Counted from the stretch's first letter, positions 33,659 to 44,872 are shown. The stretch: 64,000 bases of DNA from Megalopta genalis (GCF_051020955.1 NW_027476093.1:186001-250000), one strand, 5' to 3'. Notes: generated by a model not told the origin, from the sequence alone. Numbers and translations are program-made.

Positions 33659-36265
33659 CTCCAAAAAAAAGAAATGCCGAGCAATTATATTATTATGCAG
33701 TGGCGAGCGAGTCGTCCCCTTTAAATCGAATATGTATCGGGTGCACGAGACTGGCACACCGAACACGTGACCGGAATCCGTGAATCCGTGAACATTGGAG
33801 ATCGGTGACGTAATGCTAATCCCTCGAAACACCGACGGGAAGATCGACGAATCACTCATCGCCGAACGTGTTATGCCAGTAATAACGAAGTAACAACGTG
33901 GCATCGCGTTTCCGCGGTGTTCGATACGCTTTTACAGACTCAAGAGGCGTTCTCGATGATCTGTGACGAGGCTTTGACGCATTCTCGATGTATGACCCCG
34001 TATCTTCTGAAGTAATTATTCGCGAATTATTTGCTTCTCCAGAACTCTCGTGATCGGCTCTCGATGTGCGAGTTTGCGTCAAAGCGGTCGTCAAGCCGCT
34101 GTAAGGTCGCGCGACTTTGATCCCGCATACTGGTGAAATTAATTGAAAAATTCGTTGTTAGTTCGTATCCGAAGCTTTCGAGTTACATCAATTTTCGTGG
34201 ATAACATTGGCAAACAATTTTACGCCGTTGACATTTCTCTTTCGCATAAAAATGCAGAGTAATTTATAACGTTATCGCGTTCTTCTCTTTGTCTTTTATC
34301 TACCAATTCCTGTCGCAAGTGCGTAAGACGACTCGTTTCAATGTCAACCGTACGATCTTACGTTCAACGATCTAAGTGCGCTCGCTTAACCATATCCGAG
34401 GAGGACGGAAGGCGCGTGGCTTTTTCCTTTTTGGAAAAGGGAAAAATGGCAGAAAACGTAACGCGATCAGAGACATCAAGTATTCGCGCGCGCCACAAAA
34501 CACGACGCAAAAGGATCACGTCGACGATAATTGACCGTTGCACAACAGGTTGTCGTAATATTTAGCAATGCCGCGGCAGCGTCGAGACAGTACCCGAACA
34601 TTTTCTACGAGTCCTGCGACTTCGGCGGAGGAGACTTAACGTGGAAACCTCGCGCGGCTCTTCCCAGTATTGTCTCTTACATTCCTTTAATTACATAAGC
34701 CGTTCGGATCTTGGCAAACTCGCGCAGTGCCAGCCACCGATCTGCCATGATTTCCCTCTCCGGTGTACTATTGGGAGCAGAGAAGCTAGCAGCCGAGACG
34801 TTGCCGGGGCGAAAGACATGTTCGCTTCACCTGTCTTCATCTTTGATCCGTCCCAAGTGATTGGAATAGTTAATCCTCCTACAACCTCACTGATTTCTTC
34901 TGTGTCAATCGTTCCACGTTTAATATGTCTGAAAATCCAGTGAAATAGCTTTTCAATATTAAATAATATTGTATTGTAATTGTATTGTAATTTTATTGTA
35001 ATTGTATTGTAATATTGTATTGTAATTTGTACTGTTAGCCTTGTATTAAGCTCATTATATAATGTAATACCGAACTTTTCACTAGGAAGTGAATTAACAT
35101 CCAGTGAATTAGCTTTTCAATATTATTTCATTTCTGCCTGTTAGACTTTTGTGTGTATTAAGCTCATTATATAATGTAATACCGAACTGTTCACTAGGAC
35201 CGTCTTGAAGTAACCATCCGATGGATTACTTTATTAGCTCTTCGTAAAGAGCTAATAAAGAGCTTTGAAAATATCCGCTGCTATGCGAGGATTGCTAAAA
35301 ATTTATCGACACGTTCTCTCCGTTAGAATTTATGCGGTCTCTTGTCTTTTGAAAATTAAACTGATCTTGTACAGTTGTTTAAAAATGCAAGATTATTTAC
35401 ACAGCGATTTAAAATTAAAATGATATTCTTTTCCTACAAGAGGATACACGTTGCATCTAATAGAACGTTATACATAGCTACGTTTCATATATTTATGACA
35501 AAAATGTGCACAGCAACATTTTTGCACGCTGTTGCCATCCTTACATTTAGGATTAATTGCACTTAAATTCAACGTTTTTCTGCCAATGAAGATCGCTTTA
35601 CAGGACTATGATCTTCTGTCTACTAGGAACCATCGTCGTCTTCTCGACTCCCAATATTACTTGTTGTATCCTCGCTCGCCAAACGTATTTCAGCGAGGAA
35701 ACACCAGCGTTCGCAAGTTGGCCAATTCGCAATTTCGAAGCGGCTACAATCGGACATTAACGCACTGGCGGCACGCCGCGCCGTTACAGCGCGCGTCCTG
35801 AATTCAATAAGAGATAACAGAAATTAGCGATGACGCTATTTTCGCGTGTCGTATCGCGGCAACGTTACACTTTCTCCCGCGTCGCTCGTCACGATCGTCC
35901 TTGGGGCGCCTCGCAAACCTCCGTTCTCGTAGACAGCAGCGGGACAAAACCAACCGTGGCACGCTGCAACGAGAAACTTCCAGCGTTCGATCGACTGTGA
36001 AACGTGTTCGAGAACTTGCAGCCTGTCGCGCATAGTTCCAGCAAAAGAATTCGCGCACCAGTCCTCTGCGATCCGTATGGATCTGGTGATCTGGAGGGGA
36101 GGGCGGGGGGGGGGGCTGAGACATAGGATCTGGATTTTCAGGAATGCCGACAGTTTCGCAAATAGACCCAGATGCTTGATCCAAGACATAGGATCTAGGA
36201 CCCGAGGCTGTTGGATTGAGAATTTGGAATTTCGAGAATGGCAGAAAAAAGTCTGAGACTTAAGG
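33659..36265. other. Non-coding stretch with a direct repeat and a hairpin
   Basis: No supported gene. The block AAGCTCATTATATAATGTAA occurs near 35048 and again near 35160 with shared flanks (ACCGAACT(T/G)TTCACTAGGA), a local duplication. A perfect 13-bp stem with CGTA loop (TTTATTAGCTCTT / AAGAGCTAATAAA) lies at 35230-35259. A TTGTATTGTAA low-complexity run precedes at about 34970-35030. Overlapping minus-strand frames at 35804-36189 look like chance. Confidence 0.4.
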
Positions 36266-36498
36266 CTTGGATGCTAAGATTTAAGACTTGCAGGCTGAAG
36301 TCTAAGGAATTAGAAGCTAGCATCTAGGACCTAGATAAACGCTGCAAGTTTCCCAAAGTCAAATGCTAGGAGCCTAAGACTTGGATACTAAGATTTAAGA
36401 CTTGCAGACTAAAGTCTAAAGAATTAGAAGCTAGCATCTAGGACCTAGATAAACGCTGCAAGTTTCCCAAGGTCAAATGCTAGGAGCCTAAGACTTGA
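36266..36498. repeat. 114-bp tandem duplication in a CTAGGA/TCTAAGACTT-rich tract
   Basis: CTTGGAT(G/A)CTAAGATTTAAG starts at 36266 and 36380, and the following ~114 bp (GAATTAGAAGCTAGCATCTA…) is repeated with few changes. The wider tract 36180-36760 is built of short related words such as CTAGGA, CTTAGA and AGACTT, suggesting an old degenerate tandem array. Confidence 0.75.
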
Positions 36499-37054
36499 GG
36501 AGAATAGGATTTAATATGTGGAATGTCGCAAGATTCGCAAAGAGAAACTCAGAATCTAGAATTTTAGAAAAATCTGAAGTTTCAAGCAACCGAGAAGCTA
36601 GCACCAAGAATATAGAAACTGGAATCTAGGGCACAGACAATTAGCTGCTAAGCATTTAAGAGTCTGATAGGATCTAGGAGTTTTTTCTTTTTTAAGGAGA
36701 CTTAGATTTACGACTTTGATGTCGAAATCTAGAACTTATGGCTTCGGTACCGTTGTAAGCTTTGCAAAGAGAATCAGAGTCTAGTGTTTCCAGAACTACA
36801 AACAAGTCTCCAGAAGAAGTCTCCTGCCAGGTCTACCTGAAGCCTAGCTATAGGCTCTTCAAGACTCTTCATTTTGAGAACAAAAATTGTAAAAGTTTCG
36901 ATACAAATAACCGGAAGTTTCTCGAGATAGTGCTCGTTCCTCGTCGTTGCTTCAAGGACGAGGGATTCCCGCTACCAACATCGAGAGGCTGGACAGAGCA
37001 CCGCGAGACAGATCATAGCCGACAGGTTCGTCGATTAGGGTAACGCGCGATCGG

Positions 37055-37381
37055 TTATAACTTCTGGACGATGTCGAACTTGTCCTTAAAACCGATCGAC
37101 TCCTTCTTCGGATCGTACTTCTTGCGTGCGGCCAGCTGAGCCCTGAGCTCCTTGGCGCTCATCTTGAGATTGAGACCCTGTCGTGGCTCGTTGCCACCGA
37201 CGCTACCGTTCCCGGTCCCGTGCACGTGATCCATCGTCGTCGAATCGTTCCTGATGCCGTTCCCATTCTCCCGACTGGACGGCTCGCTGTCGTTCTCGCT
37301 CCTCGTCGACGTTCTCGTCGCGCCCTCGGACACGGTGCTACCTTCGCTGAGCTGAGACGTGTCGTTCGACTTCTGTAGGTT
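37055..37381 (-). CDS. Terminal coding exon of an unidentified gene
   Basis: The minus strand has an acceptor GTTTTCCAG/AACCTACAG at 37381-37382, then 108 codons ending in TAA. The translation starts NLQKSNDTSQLSEGSTVSEG, continues Ser/Asn/Gly-rich, and ends with a distinctive basic tail containing KMSAKELRAQLAARKKYDP and KESIGFKDKFDIVQKL. The contrast of disordered linker and charged, probably helical tail is typical of a real C-terminus with a conserved motif. I do not recognise the family. Upstream exons must lie to the right and none was found within the window, so the preceding intron may exceed 26 kb. Third positions are GC-rich, unlike the genes on the left. Possibly a cytoskeletal or signalling adaptor, but that is a guess. 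Confidence 0.6.
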   Translation of the reverse strand, partial: NLQKSNDTSQLSEGSTVSEGATRTSTRSENDSEPSSRENGNGIRNDSTTMDHVHGTGNGSVGGNEPRQGLNLKMSAKELRAQLAARKKYDPKKESIGFKDKFDIVQKL

Positions 37382-37647
37382 CTGGAAAACGAATAACTAA
37401 TTGTTAATATCGGTGTTAGATCATACTTATCACGTGCGCTAACAGATCAATCAAGGAGAAAGGGAGGGAATGCAAGTATTACATGGACTGTAGAATTTTG
37501 TTTCAATCATTGTGATCTCTTTGACAAGTTCTGTAACTCTTCTAAATTGACAAAATTTTCTCTGTTTTATCGTTATTGTCTTTTTTACTGATCCAGTATT
37601 GTTCTGTCGTTGTTGTGCCTTTCTTTTGCTAGCATGAAAACGTTCTA

Positions 37648-38433
37648 CAGGGTGTCCCGAAAAGGTCTCGCAATCCGGAATGTTACCAGGATTTTTAGAA
37701 CACAGAACAAGATAAGCTAACATGTACTTCCTATGGTAAATTTTAATTTTCTAGTTTCGGTCTCGTTAATTAAATGACTATGATATTGTGAAATTTTGCA
37801 GTTTGCAGTTCATGTAAACGTTAACCGATCTCGATGAAATTTTCAGCATAATAAATTTACAAAAATTTACAAAACGCATTGTTGATTTTTCAACTAGATT
37901 TTGAAATTCATTTCTATTACGATATATTGAACGAACCGAATGCTACCAGGATTTTTAGAATACAGAAAAAGATAAGCTAACATGTACTTCCTATGGTAAA
38001 TTTTAATTTTCTAGTTTCGATTTCGTCAATTAAATGGCTACGATATTGTGAAATTTTGTAGTTTGCAGTTCATGTCAACGTTAACCGATCTCGATGAAAT
38101 TTTCAGCATAATAAAGTTACAAAAATTAACAAAATGCATTGTTTAAATTTTCGTTATAGGCTCGGATAAAAAAAGTGAGAAAACATTTTTCATTGTCGAT
38201 CCAACCAAGCGTAATTCTTGCAAAACAAAATTTTCTCGTTGTTCAGCGAATTGATATACAATATTTCAAAAACAGTTCAAATCATTTGATGCAATTTAAA
38301 AAATATTATTGCATTTTAGAAGCTGTACCGAATAGTATTAATTGTTGAAATGTGAATGCACAAAATTCTACAGAATACTAATATTGCAGAATTGAAATAG
38401 TTGAATGACAAATGCACAAATGCTCAAATTCTA
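37648..38433. repeat. Dispersed repeat unit with internal tandem duplication
   Basis: It starts with an isolated 30-bp CAGGGTGTCCCGAAAAGG terminus at 37648. A ~245-bp block (…ACATGTACTTCCTATGGTAA…GATCTCGATGAAATTTTCAG…) is present twice (about 37680-37930 and 37940-38150). The remainder to 38433 matches 47067-47370 in inverted orientation. Diverged relatives occur at about 48660-48830 and 55430-55580. Confidence 0.75.
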
Positions 38434-38798
38434 CAGGGTGTCCCAAAAATGTCTCGCAATCCAGAAATAGCGTGTTCCTCGGATCATTTGAAGCAACTTC
38501 TTCCTTTACAAAAATGTTCTCAGAGGCACCGTTAACGAGTTATTAACGAAAAACAGTGACCAATAAGAATCGAGTACGGCTGACGCGAGAAGGCCCAGCC
38601 AACCGGCACGCGAAACCCAGTTCCGCTCATTGGCTCGGTCGCCTCGCGCAAGCCGAGCTCGCCTCTCATTGGTCACTGTTTTTCGTTAATAACTCGATAA
38701 CGGTGCCTCGGAGAAAATTTTTGTAAAGAAAGAAGTTGCTTCAAATGACCTGAGGAACCCGTCACTTTCGGATTGCGAGACATTTTTGGGACACCTTG
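38434..38798. mobile_element. 365-bp CAGGGTGTCCC palindromic MITE
   Basis: Ends CAGGGTGTCCCAAAAATGTC and GACATTTTTGGGACACCTTG, with TA outside. The core is palindromic: GACCAATAAG, AGCCAACC, CATTGGCTCGG and CATTGGTCACTG occur in order as two forward and two reverse CCAAT-like boxes. The length equals that of the copies at 46702, 49225 and 55980. Confidence 0.88.
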
Positions 38799-39445
38799 TA
38801 TACCTGAAACCGTATATGAATCTCTCTCTATCACGATTTGATTGAACTTGATTAAAGTGATATAGGATAAGGGATGCCAAACATTATAAAGATAGCTAAT
38901 TGTGAGAAGTCGGATCACTTCAAAAACACCGGCGGATACTCTTGATCCGCGAGATTTGTGCCGCGATACCGCACACACGTCCAAGAAACAAACACGAATA
39001 TTCGTACTGTGTCATCGTTTAGAAGTCACTATTAAAGCCAAATGTAGCAAATCGCAATCAGGGGTGGGACACCCCTCGCTAAGGGTAGAAGGTCATATAT
39101 CCACTAATTTATTATCGTGCAATAACTTGTTGCAATAAAATCGAAGATTTCTTAAAGTTTACACGAACTCCTTGCAGCTTTCAGGCCTTTTAAATGTGCA
39201 TTGAAACGATTAGGGGTAGCTTACCCCGTGTCAAGGGTGACTGATATTCATCCACTCGGATATACCACAAATTAAGTTTACAACAACTTTGATAGTAATC
39301 GTACAACTAAATTCAGAAGCGATTTTTGAAACTGAGTCGATACAAAAAAATTACGTATCCCTTATTTTTTGATTCTCTATAACATATTCAAAAGCAATCG
39401 GAGGCGGACACTTAAAAATCCTTCCTTGTAAGTGTCGGTACTATA

Positions 39446-39807
39446 CACAGTGTTCCATTATTATGTTAATACCCGGAAAGGAATGATTCCTCAGGTTTGA
39501 AGCAACTTTTTCCTTAGCGAAAATGTTCTGCGAGGCTTCGTTTACGAGTTATTGACGAAAAACGCTGACCAACGAGAGGCGAGTTCGCTCGGCGCTAGAC
39601 GGCCGTGCCAATCAGCGGAACTGGGCTTCGACCGCTGGTTGGCTCGGTCGCCTTGCGCCAGCACATCTCGCCTCACATTAGTCAGTGTTTTTCGTTAATA
39701 ACTCGTAAACAAAGCCGCGGATTGCATTCTCGCTAAGGAAAAAGTTACTTCAAATCACCTCAGTCATCACCTCGTTCCGGGTATTAACATAATTATGGAA
39801 CACTGTG
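39446..39807. mobile_element. 362-bp palindromic MITE, CACAGTGTTCC ends
   Basis: A variant of the same family with ends CACAGTGTTCCATTATTATG and CATAATTATGGAACACTGTG flanked by TA. The core shows GTTATTGACGAAAAACGCTG mirrored by the right-hand TCAGTGTTTTTCGTTAATAA. Its terminal sequence links it to the 2-kb foldback subtype (…GTTCCA-AATTAT). Confidence 0.85.
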
Positions 39808-39814
39808 TATATAA

Positions 39815-39965
39815 GGAAATATTATTATATATATATTTATTTATTTATATATATATATTTATTTATATATAATATAATTATTATATACATTTATTTATTT
39901 ATATATAATATAATTATTATATATATTTATTTATTTATATATAATATAATTATTATATATTATTA
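39815..39965. repeat. AT-rich tandem repeat (TATTTATTTATATA)
   Basis: Repeats of about 48 bp built from ATTTATTTATTTATATATAA and TATAATTATTATATA run immediately after a MITE end. They produce meaningless Tyr/Ile-rich frames. Confidence 0.8.
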
Positions 39966-40756
39966 TGGAAATATATCATTTTCCATCTAAAAAAACAGAT
40001 AAAATTCATACTGTATCCGCAACTAAATCTTCTGGACTGTGAGAAACTCGTGTCACGTATCAAGGTTGATCAGCGCGCTACTTCTTTTTTTTCTTTGCTT
40101 CGACATACGCGTCGCGTCGGAGGGAAAGAACACCGCGATCCACCGAGTTGATCGTCGACAACATTTACCAGAATGTTACCTTCGACGATACGCGCCGGTG
40201 CTTATCACGAACGTAGCCGCCAGCCGGTATCGAGGGGAACACGGTTATCCCTGGCTGGTTAATGGTGATTGATCGACCCGCGTTATTTCGCCCAATGAAA
40301 CAAATTTCTCGTTGCGCAACGCCGAGCATTTCGCCTTAACGCCCGGCGCGGGTAGAAAGTAAAAGCGAGGCAGCAGGCACGTTCGTTGCGCCTTTTGTAC
40401 CTCTCCTCGTTGCGTTACTGATAAGCGCGATCAAACAGGAACGATATCGACAAGTGGTTAATGATCCGATTCGACTTGTTTGTTCGCGGGCTGTTCATTT
40501 ACTTTTCATCTAATTCGCAATGAAATGTAATGGTTTCGTCAGACTCGTCTAACAGCAGCTGCGCGGAATCTTTACGCAAAATACCGAGGACAACGATTGT
40601 TCACTGTGTTACAGCAGAAAATTTTTCTATCGTGCTTAGGAGAATAATGCAATTGTGCAACCGTAATTGCATCAAATCTGCGGCGCAATTTGAAGCAACA
40701 AAATATGCATAATGAATCGGAAGAACAACGCGGCGACCGCCACAGTTTTATTACTT

Positions 40757-41005
40757 TATCTACAGTCAGATGGAAAACCGTAACCTTTGTCTATGGTCAG
40801 ATGCAAAACCATAACCTTTATCTATAGTCAGATACAAAGCCATAACCTTTATCTACAGTCAAATGCAAAACCATAACCTTTATCTATAGTCAGATACAAA
40901 ACCATAACCTTTATTTATAGTCAGATGCGAAACCATAACCTTTATCTATAGTCAGATGCGAAACCATAATCTTTATCTATAGTCAGATGCGAAACCATAA
41001 CCTTT
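40757..41005. repeat. 31-bp minisatellite, about 8 copies
   Basis: The unit TCTATAGTCAGATGCGAAAC followed by CATAACCTTTA recurs every 31 bp with a few substitutions (for example at 40921, 40952 and 40983). There are no unique spacers between units. A mariner element has inserted at its right edge. Confidence 0.88.
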
Positions 41006-41012
41006 ATTAATA

Positions 41013-41601
41013 TTGGGTTGGCAACTAAGTAATTGCCGATTTGTTCAATGAAATAAAAAATTTTTTTACTTGGAATGAAATTAAATCTGTAATGTATTTT
41101 CCATTTTGTTCGATGACCTTCTGCCATCTCTCTGACAACTTGAAAATTCCACGCTCGTAGAAAGTCTGATCCTTTTCGGTCAAAAACTGAGTTAAGTGAG
41201 ATTTTACAGCGTCATCGTCATTAAAAGTTTTACCACGAAGAGAGCTGTCGAGGGATCGAAATAAGTGGTAATCCGATGGCACGAGATCAGGGCTATATGG
41301 TGGGTGTAACATCAATTCCCAACCAATATCCATCAATTTTTGCCGAGTGGACAAAGACGTGTGCGGCCTAGCATTGTCCTGGTGGAAAATGAAACCTTTA
41401 GGATTAACCAATTCTGTTCGCTTTTTCTTGACCGCTGCATTCAATTTGTCCAGTTGCTAACATTCACGGATAATAAAAAATAACATAATAATAATAATAA
41501 TAATAATAATAATTTTATAATATAACATTTACGAATATCATAAAAATGGGAGTGAGAGACATCTATAACTGAAATCGGCAATTACTTAGTTGCCAACCCA
41601 A
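41013..41601 (-). mobile_element. Internally deleted mariner element, 589 bp
   Basis: Perfect inverted ends TTGGGTTGGCAACTAAGTAA / TTACTTAGTTGCCAACCCAA with TA on each side (41011-41012, 41602-41603). An intact mariner is about 1.3 kb, so roughly 700 bp is missing, including the N-terminal DNA-binding part and the first catalytic Asp. An (ATA)n run at about 41490-41512 lies near the deletion junction. Confidence 0.93.
41025..41444 (-). pseudogene. Mariner transposase, C-terminal fragment
   Basis: About 139 residues of a DD34D transposase. The second Asp lies in HQDNARPHTS and the third in PYSPDLVPSDYHLF; I count exactly 34 residues between them, the mariner signature. The tail FYERGIFKLSERWQKVIEQ is also typical. 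The stop codon falls inside the right terminal repeat. The helix-turn-helix N-terminus and first Asp are absent, so it cannot encode an active enzyme. Confidence 0.93.
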
Positions 41602-41809
41602 TAATTAAAGTCACAGTGAAGCGCCAATGATGGCATCGTCGCAAATAAACTGATCGCGCGTTTTGCTATGACTTTCGGTGATTATCAATCCATATTAGTG
41701 CAATGAAGTCTAAAAACATAATTGACAAGGCTGGCGATCACCAGTTTCATTTATAACGGCGGAAGAATTTTACTAACCTACTCTCTTGACCAATGACACC
41801 TTTGTTTAC

Positions 41810-42270
41810 TATTTGGCGGCTGCTGAAATGACTGAGTTATGGGAAAAGGAAGGGAGAGCGTTTCGTCCGCGAACCGCTAGAGGACTCGTCGGTAAGGTTA
41901 TATTAGCGGGCCCTTGCTGTAGACGTTGGGATGTCGGAAGGACGGACGAAGTCTGTATACAGGGTGTCCCAAAAATGTCTCGCAATCCGGAAATGGCGGG
42001 TTCCTCAGATCATTTGAAGCAGCTTCTTGCTTTACAAAAATTTTCTTCGAGGCATCGTTAACGAGTTATTAACGAAAAACAGTGACCAGTAAGAATCGAG
42101 TACAGCCGACGCGAGGCGGCCCAGCCAACCAGCGCATGAAGCCCAGTTCCGCTCATTGATATAACTTTGAACGACCTGAGGAACCCGCCACTTTCGGATT
42201 GCGAGATATTTTTGGGACACCCTGTATAAACAAATTGAGGCGGATCGGTTACTTGTGGGCACGAAGATCC
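41810..42270. repeat. Composite repeat unit, partial copy
   Basis: Sequence beginning near GGCGGCTGCTGAAATGACTG and running through GGACGGACGAAGTCTGTA, then a MITE, then TAAACAAATTGAGGCGGATC. The same flanks surround the MITEs at 49225 and 55980. This copy lacks the left ~900 bp of the others. Confidence 0.85.
41960..42224. mobile_element. CAGGGTGTCCC MITE, internally deleted (265 bp)
   Basis: Both ends are present (CAGGGTGTCCCAAAAATGTC, GATATTTTTGGGACACCCTG) with TA flanks. About 100 bp of the right half of the palindrome is missing, with the break after GCTCATTGATA. Confidence 0.87.
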
Positions 42271-42829
42271 ATCTGCTGACGGGTCTGGAGATAGCCGCTG
42301 CATCTATAATCTTTTTGGCAGCACTAGTATCCATGAAAAAGTGCCAGTGGACTTTTTCCATCGAAGAAGGATGACAAGGAAGGGATTAGCTTAAATGTTG
42401 AGATTAAAGGTTACAAGCAAGGAAGCGAAGCTGTGACATCACGTTGAACACTGTGCTATCTTCATCGGAGAGACAAGTTTTGCATAAAAAATTTTTCTAT
42501 GATATTGCTGCAAAACTATGGAAGCTTCTAGTGCCCCGGTGATAGTTAACGCTGCTACAAAGCGAGCAGTATGATTTTTCTGTTCGTAGTATATTCTTTC
42601 GAATAAGCACAGGGTATAAGAATTTGATTTTCTATTCGTCTTTGTGCGCGTTGCAAGCCTTTTGACGGTTCCTCAAATTCCGTTCGCATGGTCTTTTGCC
42701 GTGTGTCGTTGCAAAAAGGTGCCATTCAGCGCAACACCAAAATTGCTAATGCGTAGTTAGATTTGTTTTAGCGGTCAGCGGGTATATCATGTGTCGGTGA
42801 TGCCTCGTGCAAGGCCACGTGTTCCGCGT

Positions 42830-43018
42830 ATAATCTCTGTTTAGAGGTTAAGATTATTGTAAACAAAGGTATAGTATATATATAAATATTATAATAGTTA
42901 TAATATTTATTTATAATATTTATAATATTTATATATATAACCTCTGTTTAGAGGTTAAGATTATATATATATACTATACCTTTGTTTACAATAATCTTAA
43001 CCTCTAAACAGAGGTTAT
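42830..43018. repeat. Inverted repeat with ~54-bp arms
   Basis: The arm at 42830-42884 (TAATCTCTGTTTAGAGGTTA…CAAAGGTATAG) is mirrored at about 42964-43018 (CTATACCTTTGTTTACAATA…AACAGAGGTTA). A third partial copy lies in the middle. Each arm itself contains the hairpin CCTCTGTTTAGAGG. AT-rich spacers surround it. Confidence 0.8.
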
Positions 43019-43985
43019 ATATATATAAATATTATAAATATTATAAAATAATATTATAATATTAAAAAATATAAATATTATAAATATTAATAATATTATA
43101 AAGGTTATATGTATAAATATATATATGTATATATCAAATCAAATCGTACATTTCTTAATGATCTGTCCGTAGTAGTTTCTGATTCTCTTGAAAAGTTATG
43201 CTCAGACACTTGTAACAACAACAAAATCTGTGCTTCGATAATAAAATATGTGGTTAAAGATTTTTATTTGGCGAACAGCTGCTCAGTGTTTCCTCGCACA
43301 GAATCGAACGTTGAAACAAGCACAACTGCCGCGAAAAAAATACCATTCTAGATTACCGTTAGCCTTTGGCGACCGATTCCGAAGGAAAGAAACGCGTTTA
43401 GTATTTGCTCGGAAGAAAATGTAAAAGGCCGGGATATCGCGGTAACAGGTGAGGCGAGAGATGCAATTTAAATGGCCGCGACACAGAAATAAGGCGAGTG
43501 TTGGAGCTCACGGATGAATAGTTAAACACGAATCCGTCGAAGAAACTCATAGACGACCTTGGGGCCCTGATGCAATATTCCGAACGGTACCTACTTAAAA
43601 GAATTCCAACGAATAAAGCCGAGCTACGCCAGGGAAACCGGTTTCGTGCCGCAGACCGTTTAAATCTCTTTGAAAATAATGTTAGTCGGCTGTCCTTTTT
43701 TCGGCGAGTTCGAACCGCGATCGCCCCCCGGAATTGGGAAAATCGATTCGTCCAACGAAACTCTCTGTTTCGTCAGTCTATACTTGTTGTAGAAAGAAAA
43801 TAAACATAGTGAGGTTATATACTGGGGTACACTGAAGTTGGCAACGATGACTGGCGGGAAAATAAAAAAAAACAGAGATATTTTTGAAAGTAAAAACACA
43901 ATATACGTGCTTATTTAGATATTTATTTTTTCAACAGTTAATTCTTCGAAAAGCTTTTTTTAAAAATGAACTATTTATCTATATA
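43019..43985. other. No feature recognised
   Basis: AT-rich DNA to about 43130, then mixed composition. Short frames on both strands have no domain or splice support. Confidence 0.3.
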
Positions 43986-44306
43986 CAGGGTGTCCCAAAA
44001 ATATCTCGCAATCCGAAAGTGGCGGGTTCCTCGGGTCATTCGAAGCAACTTTTTCCTTTAGAAAAATTTTCTCCGAGGCACCGTTAACGAGTTATTAACG
44101 AAAAACAGTGACCAACGAGAGGCGAGCTCGGCTGGCGCGAGGCGACCGAGCCAATGAGCGGAATTGGGCTTCGTGCGCTGGTTGGCTGGGCCGCCTCACG
44201 TCAGCCGTATTCGATTCTTATTGGTCACTGTATTTCGTTAATATCTCGTTAACGGTGCCCCGGAGAAAATTTTTGTAAAGGAAGAAGACATTTTCGGGAC
44301 ATCCTG
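43986..44306. mobile_element. CAGGGTGTCCC palindromic MITE, 321 bp
   Basis: Starts CAGGGTGTCCCAAAAATATC after TA and ends GGGACATCCTG before TA. The core has the usual mirrored GTTAACGAGTTATTAACG and CCAA/TTGG boxes. About 44 bp is missing from the right subterminal region compared with 365-bp copies. Confidence 0.85.
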
Positions 44307-44328
44307 TATTTATACTAATATTATACTA

Positions 44329-44416
44329 CAGGGTGTCCCAAAAATAGTAGTAGTATAATATTAGTATAAATGCAGGGTGTCCCAAAAATAGTAGTAGTCT
44401 AGTATTAGTATAAATA
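44329..44416. repeat. Iterated MITE terminus, 44-bp spacing
   Basis: CAGGGTGTCCCAAAAATAGT starts at 44329 and again at 44373, and the next full element starts at 44417: two exact 44-bp steps. The filler (AGTAGTATAATATTAGTATA) is shared by both units, and its reverse complement also precedes the first unit. Confidence 0.85.
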
Positions 44417-44776
44417 CAGGATGTCCTAAAAATGTCTCGTAATCTGCAAATGGGAGGTTCCTCGGGTCATTTGAAGCAACTTTTTCCTTAACGAAAATGC
44501 AATCCGCGGCTTCCTTTAGGAATTATTAACGAAAAGCAGTGACCAATGAGGTCGACTGGCGCGAGACAGCAGAGCCAATAAGCGGAACTGTGCTTCGTGC
44601 GTCCGTTGAGTGGGCCGCCTCGCGCCCGGCCGAGCTCGCTTCTTATTCGTCAGAGTTTTTCCGTTAATAACTCGTAAACAAAGCAGCGGTTTGCATTTAC
44701 GTTAAGGAAAAAGTTACTTCTAATGACCTCAGGAAACCACCATTTCCGAATTGCGCGACATTTTTGGGACACCCTG
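44417..44776. mobile_element. CAGGATGTCCT-type palindromic MITE, 360 bp
   Basis: Ends CAGGATGTCCTAAAAATGTC and GACATTTTTGGGACACCCTG with TA flanks. Core AACGAAAAGCAGTGACCAAT and its mirror TCAGAGTTTTTCCGTTAATA. Confidence 0.85.
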
Positions 44777-44872
44777 TATACTAGTTTTACTACTATTACT
44801 TTTACTAGTAATTCTATGCTACTTTTATACTATCTATCTATTTACACTAAACGTAAAAATGCTCTTATTTCG

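Noticed and set aside
35230..35259. Perfect 13-bp hairpin as a transcription terminator
   Set aside because: Bacterial-type terminators do not apply in animal nuclear DNA, and no gene ends here; noted only as structure.
35804..36189. Two overlapping minus-strand ORFs of 117 and 126 codons
   Set aside because: Overlap in different frames, a proline run from a poly-G tract, no homology recognised.
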